Part shown: one piece after another, positions 17,293 to 31,644 of the stretch
Numbering within the stretch: the first letter of the stretch is position 1
How the letters are laid out: every line of letters begins with the position of its first letter
Origin: an uncultured Bacteroidales bacterium
GTDB lineage: Bacteria > Bacteroidota > Bacteroidia > Bacteroidales > UBA932
NCBI GenBank assembly: GCA_944323345.1
Contig: CALUSC010000016.1
Span: forward strand, 1 to 41,273
Length of the DNA stretch: 41,273 bases
Direction: 5' to 3'
Program-made: the position numbers and the translations under genes
The notes under the pieces: model-generated
Databases searched by the model: none
Seen by the model: only the letters and a program-made list of their open reading frames with translations
What the model was told of the DNA's origin: nothing

Positions 17293-17844
17293 TCAGAACA
17301 GAAAGGGCCTGATACCGATGAATATCAGGACAATTCCGCCGACGATCCTCGCCGCGTTGCCGAACACCCTGCCGGATGCGGCGCCAAGTGTGATGCCGAG
17401 GGAAGAGAAGATGACCGTAACGGCAAATGTCAGCACTGTCACCATGCCCGCATCACGCCATCCCATATCGCCCATTGCAAGGGAAACGCCTACCGCGACG
17501 GCATCTATGCTTGTAGCCACCGCAGCCAGGACAAGATTCCTGAATCCGCACAGATTCACTGATTCCGAACTGTCGCGCACACCGGCCGCTATCATGGATA
17601 TTCCGAGATAGCCGAGCACCGCCAGTGCTATGTAATGCGCGAACCTGCTGATATATGCTACAACGGAATATCCTGAAATCCATCCTGTGAACAGACATGC
17701 AGCCTGCACGATACCGAATACGGAAGCCGCGCGGATGGTTTTTCCGAAGTCCACTCGGCCGAGAGTGACGCTTCCGCCCATCGACACTACGAACGAGTCT
17801 GCGCTCAGAGATACGGACAGAAGTATGATTTCAACAAAAGTCAT
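17293..17844 (-). CDS. mntP: manganese efflux pump MntP
   Basis: This 183-aa inner-membrane protein exports Mn2+. Six hydrophobic helices fill almost the entire sequence, in two related halves. Each half carries the acidic family motif: SLSADSFVVSMG near the N-terminus and ATSIDAVAVGVSLAMG in the middle. Length and layout are normal for MntP (DUF204). It starts 5 nt after the recR stop codon and is the last gene of the kinase-recR-mntP run. I looked for, but could not show, a manganese riboswitch; the close spacing to recR leaves no room for one directly upstream. Confidence 0.93.
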   Translation of the reverse strand: MTFVEIILLSVSLSADSFVVSMGGSVTLGRVDFGKTIRAASVFGIVQAACLFTGWISGYSVVAYISRFAHYIALAVLGYLGISMIAAGVRDSSESVNLCGFRNLVLAAVATSIDAVAVGVSLAMGDMGWRDAGMVTVLTFAVTVIFSSLGITLGAASGRVFGNAARIVGGIVLIFIGIRPFLF

Positions 17845-17849
17845 GATAC

Positions 17850-18482
17850 TTATGGTTTGAACACCTGCCTGTTCGCTATGGACCTTCCGAGTGTGAGTTC
17901 GTCAGCATAGTCCAGGTCATCGCCGAATCCCAGCCCCCTGGCCAGAGTCGAAACCCTTACGCCTGACGGAGATATTTTCCTGTAAATATAGAACGCCGTC
18001 GTCTCCCCCTCCACATCGCCGCTCAACGCGAAAATGACTTCTATATCTTCGGGACGGTATTCCGACGCCAGGGCCGCTACCCTTTCAGTGAGCGCATCTA
18101 TCGTAAGGTCTGACGGACCGGTGCCGTCAATGGGTGAAATGATGCCTCCGAGGACATGATAGACTCCCGTATATTGCCTTGTATTTTCAATGCTCATCAC
18201 ATCCCTGACACTCTCCACCACACAGATGGTCCTGCGGTCCCGTTTCTCGTCTGCGCATATTCCGCACAGCTCCCCGTCAGCGATCATCCTGCAGACGGAA
18301 CAATATCTCGCATCATCCCTCAGCCTGTTAATGGCGGAGGTGAAGTGATGGACATTCTCGGACGGCTGCCGCAGCAGATGCAGCGCCAGTTTCAATGCGC
18401 TTCTCCTGCCGACTCCCGGCAATGCCCCTATCGCTTCCACCGCGTCTCTGAGAAGAGTCGAAGGGTACTTATCGAAATTCAT
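17850..18482 (-). CDS. recR: recombination protein RecR
   Basis: RecR acts with RecO and RecF to load RecA on gapped DNA. The chosen start gives 210 aa beginning MNFDKYPSTLLRDAVEAI, matching the family; an earlier in-frame ATG would overlap the kinase gene. A helix-hairpin-helix (GALPGVGRRSALKLALHL) is followed by the four-cysteine zinc motif YCSVCRMIADGELCGIC. The Toprim domain carries CVVESVRDVMSIENT, and the C-terminus reads LGFGDDLDYADELTL. It lies between a sugar kinase (10 nt upstream) and mntP (5 nt downstream). Confidence 0.96.
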   Translation of the reverse strand: MNFDKYPSTLLRDAVEAIGALPGVGRRSALKLALHLLRQPSENVHHFTSAINRLRDDARYCSVCRMIADGELCGICADEKRDRRTICVVESVRDVMSIENTRQYTGVYHVLGGIISPIDGTGPSDLTIDALTERVAALASEYRPEDIEVIFALSGDVEGETTAFYIYRKISPSGVRVSTLARGLGFGDDLDYADELTLGRSIANRQVFKP

Positions 18483-18492
18483 CCGGATAATT

Positions 18493-19374
18493 TTACTTGG
18501 TTGCGGATGCAAAAATAGGATTTTTCCGCGAATGATATTCAGCAAGCGCCTCTATCGGCGAAGTTATGAACCTGCAGAAATCCACATCGTATTTCTCTCC
18601 TATGTCCGCAAGCCATTGCCTGCAGGCAGTCCCTACCGCTCCGACGACACCGGCATGGAGGGTTCCGCCTTCCTTCCTGTATCTGAGCAGAGATCTCGTG
18701 ACAAATGCCTCAAGATTGGCTTTGACAAGATTAGCGGAATATTCGTTTCCGGATGCCGAGTCAATTATGAACGGTGCGAACGAAGCCAGGAAACCTGCTG
18801 GATTCGGACTCCTGTACACTGACGTTACAATATCGGAATACTTCAGTTTATATTCTTCCCGGAACCGCTCCGCAAGTCCTGAAGGAACCATGTCTTTGAT
18901 ATAATCGGAAAGGAACATCCTGCCCAGAGCTGCACCGCCGCCCTCGTCACCGAGGACATATCCTCCAGGTCTGACGTTTTCCGTAATATATGAACCGTTG
19001 TAGCTGCAGCTGTTCGATCCTGTACCGAGTATTGCTACGATGCCCGGGCTGTCGCCCCACAATGCTCTGGCAGCGGCCAGAAGATCTGAATCGCATTTGA
19101 TTTCCGCACCTGGGAAAAAACCGTCCAGGATTCCGGCCATCTTCTTTTTCTGATCTTCGGTCACGAGTCCGGCCCCGTAGAAATAAACCTGTATGCGGGA
19201 TTCGTTTTCCTGCCGGATTCCCTCCATGCCGCCAATTCCGTCTGCCAGGCAGGCCACGACGGAAGCTATGTCATCCGCAGACATTACGGAACAGTTTATA
19301 CCTTTGGTGCGGAACCGTTTCCCGTCTATTATCCAGTCAGTTTTGGACGCCCCGCTTTCTGCTGTTATTACCAT
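18493..19374 (-). CDS. N-acetylglucosamine kinase-like ATPase (BadF/BadG/BcrA family)
   Basis: This 293-aa protein has the sugar-kinase/Hsp70 actin fold. The phosphate loop is AESGASKTDWIIDG at the N-terminus. The second nucleotide motif is AILGTGSNSCSYNGSY, and GGYVLGDEGGGAALGR follows. This set is typical of eukaryotic-like GlcNAc kinases in Bacteroidetes and would phosphorylate an amino sugar, perhaps from wall recycling; substrate is inferred. I chose ATG at 19374 because the phosphate loop normally begins within a few residues of the start; the in-frame ATG at 19416 is possible. It is first in an operon with recR and mntP. Confidence 0.85.
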   Translation of the reverse strand: MVITAESGASKTDWIIDGKRFRTKGINCSVMSADDIASVVACLADGIGGMEGIRQENESRIQVYFYGAGLVTEDQKKKMAGILDGFFPGAEIKCDSDLLAAARALWGDSPGIVAILGTGSNSCSYNGSYITENVRPGGYVLGDEGGGAALGRMFLSDYIKDMVPSGLAERFREEYKLKYSDIVTSVYRSPNPAGFLASFAPFIIDSASGNEYSANLVKANLEAFVTRSLLRYRKEGGTLHAGVVGAVGTACRQWLADIGEKYDVDFCRFITSPIEALAEYHSRKNPIFASATK

Positions 19375-19400
19375 AATCGTTTTCCCGACTCCAGGGTCTG

Positions 19401-19430
19401 TTGATTTTGACTGCAAATTTATTATTTTTG
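19401..19430 (+). promoter_or_regulatory. promoter for the SGNH hydrolase
   Basis: TTG (19401-19403), 19 bp, then TATTTTTG (19423-19430). It precedes the ATG at 19472 by about 40 bp. Confidence 0.65.
19414..19421 (-). promoter_or_regulatory. -7 box for the kinase-recR-mntP operon
   Basis: TAAATTTG on the minus strand matches TAnnTTTG and lies 39 bp before the kinase start. It sits inside the spacer of the oppositely directed SGNH promoter, so the two may compete. Confidence 0.5.
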
Positions 19431-19471
19431 AATGAATATTGATTTATAGTTTGATTTTGAAATTCCGCACC

Positions 19472-25996
<6,525 letters not shown>

Positions 25997-26030
25997 GCGT
26001 TTCTGAATTAGTGTATATGCGGTATGAATC

Positions 26031-26038
26031 CAAATATA
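26031..26038 (-). promoter_or_regulatory. -7 box for the GH3-GH2 operon
   Basis: TATATTTG on the minus strand, 34 bp before the GH3 start. No TTG was seen at the expected -33 distance, which would fit an activated promoter. It lies 12 bp from the divergent WYL promoter box. Confidence 0.55.
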
Positions 26039-26050
26039 AAAATAATTGAT

Positions 26051-26058
26051 TATGTTTG
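26051..26058 (+). promoter_or_regulatory. -7 box for the WYL regulator, overlapping a false TTG start
   Basis: TATGTTTG matches TAnnTTTG. It contains the TTG at 26056 that would extend the regulator by 12 codons, so that TTG is probably promoter rather than start codon. Confidence 0.5.
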
Positions 26059-26091
26059 AAAAATAATTTGACAGAAAGATTGCTGGAAACC

Positions 26092-26994
26092 ATGGTGACG
26101 GAATTGCTCGGCAAATATATCTGGCTCGTACAGAAATTCATAACGGCCGGAGACAGAGGCCTGACGCTCGAAGAACTGCGAACCGCCTGGGAGCGGAAAT
26201 TCAGGACAGAATATCCGCGGCGGACATTCAACAATCACAGGGAGGCCGTGGCCGAAGTTTTCGGTATTGAAATAGAGTGCGACAGGAGCTCGAACAGATA
26301 TTTTGTCAGGAACAGCGGCGAGGTTTCTGACAGGGACGCAGGCATATCATGGCTCATAGATACCTTTACAGTCAACAATTTGCTGACTCTTTCAAAGGAA
26401 CGGCTTTCCGGACGGGTTTCCGTAGAAGACATCCCCTCGGGGAAAAAGCATCTGGCTCCGCTGATGACGGCCATGCAGGAAAACAACATCGTAGAAATCC
26501 TGTATCGCAGATACGGCAGTCCTGAGCCGGAACTGAGAAGAGTACACCCTTACGGCATAAAGGAATCATCGCAAAGGTGGTATCTTGTGGGGTGGACGGA
26601 AGAGCGTGCAAGCTGCAGGGTCTATGCTCTGGACAGGATCGGCGGGCTCACTGTCCTGCCGGAAACTTTCGTCATGCCGCATGGATTTGACATCGACGAA
26701 CTGTTCTCCACCTCGTTCGGAAGCTATCTGTCCGACCGTCCGGCAGTCAGGGTAATATTCAAGGCTTACGGCACTGAAGCGTCGTATATAAAGGATCTTC
26801 CCCTGCATCATACGCAAACTGTCATGAAAGAAGAGGAAAAATCCACAACTTTTTCCATATTTGTATCCCCGAATCACAGCCTGGTGCTGGAATTCCTGCG
26901 CCACGGGGCCAATCTCGAAGTCATCGCTCCGGATGATCTCAGGGATGAAATGAGGGCCGAGATTTCGGGACTGGATAAATTGTATCACAAATAA
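26092..26994 (+). CDS. WYL-domain transcriptional regulator
   Basis: This protein (300 aa from the chosen start) has an N-terminal winged-helix region (LLGKYIWLVQKFITAGDRGLTLEEL, shown here only as its hallmark KYIWLVQ) and a WYL domain near residues 120-195 (VEILYRRYGSP, RRVHPYGIKESSQRWYLVGW). WYL domains sense ligands and regulate nearby genes, often in defence or metabolism. I chose ATG at 26092 because Bacteroidales relatives begin with the LLxKYIWLV segment and because the TTG at 26056 lies in the promoter box. It sits divergent from the GH3-GH2 operon and 17 nt before the S9 peptidase gene. Control of the glycosidase operon is plausible but inferred from position. Confidence 0.88.
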   Translation: MVTELLGKYIWLVQKFITAGDRGLTLEELRTAWERKFRTEYPRRTFNNHREAVAEVFGIEIECDRSSNRYFVRNSGEVSDRDAGISWLIDTFTVNNLLTLSKERLSGRVSVEDIPSGKKHLAPLMTAMQENNIVEILYRRYGSPEPELRRVHPYGIKESSQRWYLVGWTEERASCRVYALDRIGGLTVLPETFVMPHGFDIDELFSTSFGSYLSDRPAVRVIFKAYGTEASYIKDLPLHHTQTVMKEEEKSTTFSIFVSPNHSLVLEFLRHGANLEVIAPDDLRDEMRAEISGLDKLYHK

Positions 26995-27011
26995 AAAGGC
27001 TTGTCCGGACC

Positions 27012-29366
27012 ATGCAGACAAAAAAGAACATTATCGGCAAAAAAAGTATCAGAAATATCTTACAGGCGCTGTCGTGGATAGCAGGCATCGCATGTCTGGT
27101 CTACGCAGTATCCTTTCTGGTAAGAAGAAGCTACGACATCATGAAGACAAATTCAGAAAGCGGCTACATAGCCAGGCCTGCCCCTGAAATAAAAGACGGC
27201 GTAATGACACCTGAAATACTGCTGTCGTTCGGCAAGGTATCCGATCCGCAGATTTCTCCGGACGGAGAGTATATATTATATAATGTATCATATACATCCG
27301 TCGAAGAAAACAGATCATGTGCGAATCTGTATATATGCAGGACAGACGGCAGCTCCCGCCAGCAGCTGACGGCCAGCGGTGAAAGCATCGGCAATGCACG
27401 CTGGTGCGGCGGAGGCAGGAAACTTCTCTATCTCCGGAACGGACAGTTATGGAGTGCGGATATACGGCATACTTCCAGAAACGGCTGGGTGCTCCGTCGG
27501 GAAGAACAGATTTCGGACATTCCTGCAGGAATCTCGGAATTCAAGCTTTCCCCGGACGAATCGATGCTCATGTACACGAGCAGGGTGAAAAGCAGCATAA
27601 ACAGCCCGAAGGATATCTATCCGGACCTCGGAAAAGCCGGTGCCATTGTCGCTGATGACCTCATGTACAGGCACTGGGACCATTGGGTGACCGATATCCC
27701 CCATACTTTCATATCGGAAATCAATGTTTTTTCCTCAAAGCCGAAAAGCATAAGGCCGGAAAACTCGACCGACATACTCTCTGCGGAGAAAGAACTGTAT
27801 GAACTGCCGGCAGAACCTTTCAGCGGGATAGAACAGTTGAGCTGGAGCCCTGACGGCAGGACCATTGCATACTCATGCAAGAAACTGACGGGCAAGAAAT
27901 ACGCTTTTTCTACAAATTCCGAAATCTATTTCTACGATGTTGCTACCGGAGAATGTACGCAGGTGGTTCGAGGAGGCGGTTACGACACCTGCCCGGTATG
28001 GTCTCCCGACGGCAGCATGATCTGCTGGCTGAGCATGGAAAGGGATGGATACGAAGCTGACAAACAGAGGCTCCTGGTCGCTGAAGTAGGATGGAAATCT
28101 CCTGCGGGAGAACCTGAAAGAAGACTTCCGGTACTTGGCAATGTAACCGATGTCACGGAAGATTTCAAGTACAATGCATCTGCCCCGGTGTGGGATCCGT
28201 CTTCCGGAACCATTTATTTCAACGCATTGGCCGAAGGCGTGCAGGGTATCTTTGCCGCAGACATTGCCGGTGACGGCACCATAAGAAGAATCACGGGCGA
28301 GGATCTCTGGTTCGATTTCTCTTCTCCGTTCGGCATTGTGCATAAGGACGGCCGGACAAGCCTCCTGACGAGCTGGTGCAGCATGGATTTTCCTTCGGAA
28401 CTCGTAGCCGTAGATGCCGTGGCCGATACCGTTTCCATACGGCCGATCACATCCGAAAATGCTTATATTCTGGATAATCTGGCTAAAACCAGGACAGAAG
28501 CGCGACATATCAGGACAGTTGACGGGAAAGATATGCTTACATGGGTAATATATCCTCCTGAATTCGATGAAGACAAGGTTTATCCGTCCATTCTGATCTG
28601 CCTGGGAGGGCCTCAGGGGACTCTGAGCCAGGGATGGTCGTACAGGTGGAACTACAGGCTGATGGCGTCACAGGGATATGTGGTGGTACTTCCGAACAGA
28701 AGGGGTACGACAGCATTCGGGCAGGAATGGACCGAGCAGATTTCAGGCGACTACTGCGGGTTGAACATACAGGATTATATCTCTGCGGCAAAGGCACTGA
28801 AATCCGAAAAATATATCGGCAAGATGGCTGCCTGCGGCGCGAGCTACGGAGGGTATTCCGTATATTACCTCTGCGGTGTACACGGTGACGTCTTCGATGC
28901 GTTCATCGCCCATGCGGGAATATTCAACGAAGAGCACATGTACATGACCACGGAAGAGATGTGGTTCCCTAACTGGGATAACGGAGGTCTGCATGAAGCC
29001 GTATTCGACCCTTCCGTCGGCTCATCCGACGCCCCGTGCGGTCCTGCAGGTGACGGAGAGACATTCGGAGGTATCAGGCAGGGAGGTTCGCCATGGAGTA
29101 CCAGCCCTGTCGCCAGAAGACATTATGCCAATTCTCCCCACAAATTCGTGACGGCTTGGCATACGCCATTGCTGGTCACACACGGAGGAATGGATTTCAG
29201 GGTACCCGCCGATGAAGGCATGGCTGCATATAACGCCGCGCAGATGATGGGAGTTCCGTCCAGACTCATCATATTCCCTGATGAAAACCACTGGATACTC
29301 AAGCCTCAGAATGCACTGTTCTGGCACAGGGAATATTTCAGTTGGCTGGACAAATGGTGCAAATAA
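27012..29366 (+). CDS. S9 family prolyl oligopeptidase-like peptidase
   Basis: This 784-aa protein has one N-terminal membrane anchor (about residues 16-38), a beta-propeller built from WD-like TolB repeats (DPQISPDGEYILYN, LSWSPDGRTIAYSC, CPVWSPDGSMICWLS) and a C-terminal alpha/beta hydrolase domain. The catalytic triad is visible: S611 in CGASYGGYS, D728 in GGMDFRVP and H760 in DENHW. This fits dipeptidyl-peptidase IV or acylaminoacyl-peptidase types acting in the periplasm. It probably shares a transcript with the WYL gene (17-nt gap). An insertion of roughly 40 residues (VGSSDAPCGPAGDGETF) lies between the nucleophile and the aspartate. Confidence 0.92.
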   Translation: MQTKKNIIGKKSIRNILQALSWIAGIACLVYAVSFLVRRSYDIMKTNSESGYIARPAPEIKDGVMTPEILLSFGKVSDPQISPDGEYILYNVSYTSVEENRSCANLYICRTDGSSRQQLTASGESIGNARWCGGGRKLLYLRNGQLWSADIRHTSRNGWVLRREEQISDIPAGISEFKLSPDESMLMYTSRVKSSINSPKDIYPDLGKAGAIVADDLMYRHWDHWVTDIPHTFISEINVFSSKPKSIRPENSTDILSAEKELYELPAEPFSGIEQLSWSPDGRTIAYSCKKLTGKKYAFSTNSEIYFYDVATGECTQVVRGGGYDTCPVWSPDGSMICWLSMERDGYEADKQRLLVAEVGWKSPAGEPERRLPVLGNVTDVTEDFKYNASAPVWDPSSGTIYFNALAEGVQGIFAADIAGDGTIRRITGEDLWFDFSSPFGIVHKDGRTSLLTSWCSMDFPSELVAVDAVADTVSIRPITSENAYILDNLAKTRTEARHIRTVDGKDMLTWVIYPPEFDEDKVYPSILICLGGPQGTLSQGWSYRWNYRLMASQGYVVVLPNRRGTTAFGQEWTEQISGDYCGLNIQDYISAAKALKSEKYIGKMAACGASYGGYSVYYLCGVHGDVFDAFIAHAGIFNEEHMYMTTEEMWFPNWDNGGLHEAVFDPSVGSSDAPCGPAGDGETFGGIRQGGSPWSTSPVARRHYANSPHKFVTAWHTPLLVTHGGMDFRVPADEGMAAYNAAQMMGVPSRLIIFPDENHWILKPQNALFWHREYFSWLDKWCK

Positions 29367-29376
29367 GAAATTTTAT

Positions 29377-29384
29377 TATATTTG
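29377..29384 (+). promoter_or_regulatory. -7 promoter box for tRNA-Arg
   Basis: TATATTTG, 11 bp upstream of the first tRNA base, in the short gap after the S9 stop codon. No clear -33 TTG is seen. Confidence 0.6.
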
Positions 29385-29395
29385 CAGACCTTTTC

Positions 29396-29467
29396 GCCTC
29401 CGTAGTTTAATGGATAGAATTTCAGATTCCGGTTCTGACGGTTGGGGTTCGATTCCCCACGGGGGTA
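29396..29467 (+). tRNA. tRNA-Arg (anticodon CCG)
   Basis: The 72-nt sequence folds as a full cloverleaf. The acceptor stem GCCTCCG pairs with CGGGGGT (two G-U pairs). The D arm, an anticodon stem TCAGA/TCTGA with loop TTCCGGT, and a T arm TGGGG/CCCCA with loop TTCGATT are all present. The anticodon CCG reads CGG (arginine). The discriminator is A, and CCA is not encoded. Confidence 0.95.
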
Positions 29468-29476
29468 CTAATAACA

Positions 29477-29510
29477 AAATAACGTCCTGATTTTCAGGAC
29501 GTTATTTTTA
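29477..29510 (+). terminator. intrinsic terminator after tRNA-Arg
   Basis: AAATAACGTCCTGA and TCAGGACGTTATTT form a perfect 14-bp stem with a TTT loop, leading into T-rich sequence. The symmetry means it could also stop the minus-strand DUF5053 transcript. Confidence 0.88.
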
Positions 29511-29580
29511 TTGCAGCACCAGATGCAGTACCAAAGTTCTCAAGGGGCATCCATCAGTGTGCTCTGTGTCTATATAATAA

Positions 29581-29976
29581 CTATGAGATATGGGTTTTAA
29601 TCAGTTTGTTTCCCATATCTTGCAGGGCGAAATTCAGTGTATCCAATTCTTCCGGAGTGAATTTCGCCGGCTTCCCGTTTACAACTAGTCCGTTTATCCG
29701 CTGATACAGCCATTGACGAGATTTGTTGAAATATGTCTTTGCTATGGAGGCGAGTGATATAAAAGGCAATACTGATTCCAGCTGTTGACGGACAAGTATC
29801 GAATCACACTCGGCATTGGTCTCCCGTATTTGCTCCAATGCTATTCCCGCAACAGCATTTACATCTTCGGTACTGCAAATTTTATGGATTTCTTCTCGTA
29901 TTCTATCGAGTTCCTCATCTGTCTCAGCTTTGAGATACCTTTCACGAAGATTGTCCATATATTCTTTAGTAATCAT
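29581..29976 (-). CDS. DUF5053 family protein
   Basis: This 131-aa protein matches DUF5053, a Bacteroidales family of unknown function. The N-terminal half is a charged helical segment (ERYLKAETDEELDRIREEI). The conserved C-terminal core holds SIAKTYFNKSRQWLYQRING, then GKPAKFTPEELDTLNFALQD. The core looks like a helix-turn-helix, so DNA binding is possible, but that is inference. Members are often found on accessory DNA. The gene lies between tRNA-Arg and fabD, on the opposite strand to both, 36 nt after a 53-aa gene. The two share one promoter. No toxin or nuclease domain is visible. Confidence 0.85.
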   Translation of the reverse strand: MITKEYMDNLRERYLKAETDEELDRIREEIHKICSTEDVNAVAGIALEQIRETNAECDSILVRQQLESVLPFISLASIAKTYFNKSRQWLYQRINGLVVNGKPAKFTPEELDTLNFALQDMGNKLIKTHIS

Positions 29977-30012
29977 GATATATTATTTTAAGTCCGCTAT
30001 TCTGCGAGTCGT

Positions 30013-30174
30013 TTAATACATTCTTTTAAGTTTTTCCACAAGTGTATCGATTTCGTCTTCGATATATCGAAGCGTCTGTTCCACATTATCTCTGAACTGA
30101 ATCTCGTTAAAGAGATCTAAGAAATAGAGCAACGTCTTTTTCATTTCCTTCCGCTTCTTGCTGTCCCTTCTCAT
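30013..30174 (-). CDS. small hypothetical protein, 53 aa
   Basis: From the ATG at 30174 this gives a 53-aa basic and helical protein (MRRDSKKRKEMKKTLLYFL, ending LVEKLKRMY). A longer frame starting at 30282 would add a hydrophobic N-terminus, but the promoter box at 30197-30204 lies inside it, so the short start is preferred. No ribosome binding site is clear. I do not recognise a family. Position ahead of the DUF5053 gene on the same strand suggests a two-gene unit. Confidence 0.55.
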   Translation of the reverse strand: MRRDSKKRKEMKKTLLYFLDLFNEIQFRDNVEQTLRYIEDEIDTLVEKLKRMY

Positions 30175-30196
30175 AATCGCTGTTATAATGACAAGA

Positions 30197-30227
30197 CAAA
30201 AATAATAACCTATTGTGAATTGTACAA
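30197..30227 (-). promoter_or_regulatory. promoter of the 53-aa/DUF5053 unit
   Basis: On the minus strand TTG (30225-30227) and TATTTTTG (30197-30204) are 20 bp apart, a full match to the Bacteroidetes pattern. It fixes the start of the small gene at 30174. Confidence 0.7.
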
Positions 30228-30428
30228 GTTTTTCAGGCTGTAATATAAATTGCATGGTTGAATATGGTCCAATACAAAGCAATGGATGAGAAAAGCACTC
30301 TGCCTACTAAGAAAACGACGGAATAATTTGTCAGAAAAATAAATTCTGTATAATTTTACGACATATTTGTAGAAAAGAAAAATATAATGTACTCCAACTG
30401 GGTACAGATCACTAAGAATTAATGAATT

Positions 30429-31319
30429 ATGAAGAAAGCTTACGTATTTCCCGGTCAGGGTTCCCAGTTTCCGGGAATGGCGAAAGACCTGTATGAATCC
30501 GATGCACGTGCGAAAGAAATGCTTGAAAAGGCAAACGAGATTCTGGGATTCAGAATAACGGATATAATGTTCGACGGCACTCCGGAAGACCTCAAGGCTA
30601 CAAAAGTGACGCAGCCGGCCGTTTTCCTTCACTCGACTGTCCTCGCCAAATGCTACGACGGCTTCCAGCCGGATATGGTGGCAGGCCACTCTCTCGGTGA
30701 ATTCTCTGCTCTGGCCGCCGCCGGAGCAATGGACTTCGAGGACGCACTCAGACTTGTTTCCATAAGGGCCCAGGCAATGCAGAAAGCCTGCGAAATCAAA
30801 CCGTCCACCATGGCAGCCATCATAGCTCTTCCGACAGAAAAAGTCGAGGAAATATGCGCTACTTGTTCAGGCGTGGTGGTTCCTGCAAACTATAACTGTG
30901 ACGGACAGATCGTCATTTCAGGCGAAATTGATGCGATCAACGAAGCCTGCGAAAAAATGAAGGCGGCAGGAGCAAAGCGTGCCCTCATTCTGCAGGTAGG
31001 CGGAGCATTCCACTCCCCTCTCATGGAGCCTGCACGTGCCGAACTCGCGGAAGGAATCGAAAAAACCGAATTCAAGGTACCTGTATGTCCTGTTTACCAG
31101 AACGTCACGGCCATGCCTTCAACCGATCCGAATGTCATCAAGAAAAATCTGCTCGCACAGCTGACTTCCCCTGTCAAGTGGACCCAGACTGTGAAAAACA
31201 TGCTTTCAGACGGGGCAGGATATTTCATGGAAATAGGTCCCGGTACTGTTCTTCAGGGACTTGTAAAGAAAATTGCAGGGGCCGACGTTACCATCGAAGG
31301 TATCTCAGCACTGAAATAA
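30429..31319 (+). CDS. fabD: malonyl-CoA:ACP transacylase
   Basis: FabD moves malonyl from CoA to acyl carrier protein at the start of fatty-acid synthesis. This 296-aa cytoplasmic protein has the family start (FPGQGSQFPGMAKDLY), the nucleophile S88 in AGHSLGEFSAL, the arginine region SIRAQAMQKAC, and the histidine in GGAFHSPLM. Length is normal. It stands alone: an oppositely oriented accessory-looking pair lies upstream and a strongly folded intergenic region downstream. No other fab genes are nearby. Confidence 0.96.
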   Translation: MKKAYVFPGQGSQFPGMAKDLYESDARAKEMLEKANEILGFRITDIMFDGTPEDLKATKVTQPAVFLHSTVLAKCYDGFQPDMVAGHSLGEFSALAAAGAMDFEDALRLVSIRAQAMQKACEIKPSTMAAIIALPTEKVEEICATCSGVVVPANYNCDGQIVISGEIDAINEACEKMKAAGAKRALILQVGGAFHSPLMEPARAELAEGIEKTEFKVPVCPVYQNVTAMPSTDPNVIKKNLLAQLTSPVKWTQTVKNMLSDGAGYFMEIGPGTVLQGLVKKIAGADVTIEGISALK

Positions 31320-31343
31320 CATAAATCTGACGATTATGTTACA

Positions 31344-31379
31344 TGAGGGTGACTCAAAATAGGCTTTGAGTCACCCTCA
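31344..31379 (+). terminator. 15-bp perfect hairpin after fabD
   Basis: TGAGGGTGACTCAAA and TTTGAGTCACCCTCA pair without mismatch around the loop ATAGGC, 24 nt after the fabD stop. No U-tract follows directly, so termination efficiency is uncertain. Confidence 0.65.
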
Positions 31380-31382
31380 AAC

Positions 31383-31492
31383 GTCTTTCTGCGAAAGACT
31401 GGACCCATCCTAACCCCCTGCACCCCTATTAGGGGGATCTCGCTCCTTCCAGTCGCGGTCACTTCGTGACTTTTGACCCGCCCTCTTTTTTT
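31383..31492 (+). repeat. cluster of nested inverted repeats ending in a T-run
   Basis: Several stems follow one another: GTCTTTC/GAAAGAC (31383-31399), CCCCCT/AGGGGG (31414-31436) and GTCAC/GTGAC (31458-31470). An outer pair GACTGGA/TCCAGTC (31397-31403 with 31448-31454) could enclose the middle. The block ends with CCTC and seven T (to about 31491). It has no coding frame. It could be a compound terminator, a small structured RNA or a mobile palindromic element. Confidence 0.5.
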
Positions 31493-31547
31493 ATGCCGTG
31501 AAAGTGTAATTTTTAGGAAATAAAAGCGGCTGTATCAAAAAATTGTA

Positions 31548-31555
31548 TAAATTTG
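31548..31555 (+). promoter_or_regulatory. -7 promoter box for nifJ
   Basis: TAAATTTG matches TAnnTTTG, about 90 bp before the nifJ ATG, giving a leader of roughly 80 nt. No -33 TTG was found at the expected distance. Confidence 0.5.
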
Positions 31556-31644
31556 TAATGATATCGGCGCCGTTAACGGGCACGGAATCATATAAAACTG
31601 ATTTATAATTGATTGTTAAAATCTAACATAAACATTAAACGATT

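Noticed and set aside
17845-17849. A manganese (yybP-ykoY) riboswitch before mntP
   Set aside because: Only 5 nt separate recR and mntP, and I saw no such fold elsewhere in the operon leader.
29468-29580. A duplicated tRNA-Arg 3' end marking an attR site
   Set aside because: I found no second copy of the T-arm/acceptor sequence between the tRNA and fabD.
30175-30282. Longer N-terminus for the 53-aa protein
   Set aside because: The extension contains the complete TTG-N20-TATTTTTG promoter of the unit, so it is unlikely to be translated.
31340-31495. A CRISPR array or insertion-sequence end
   Set aside because: The stems differ from each other, there are no regularly spaced identical repeats, no cas genes and no transposase.
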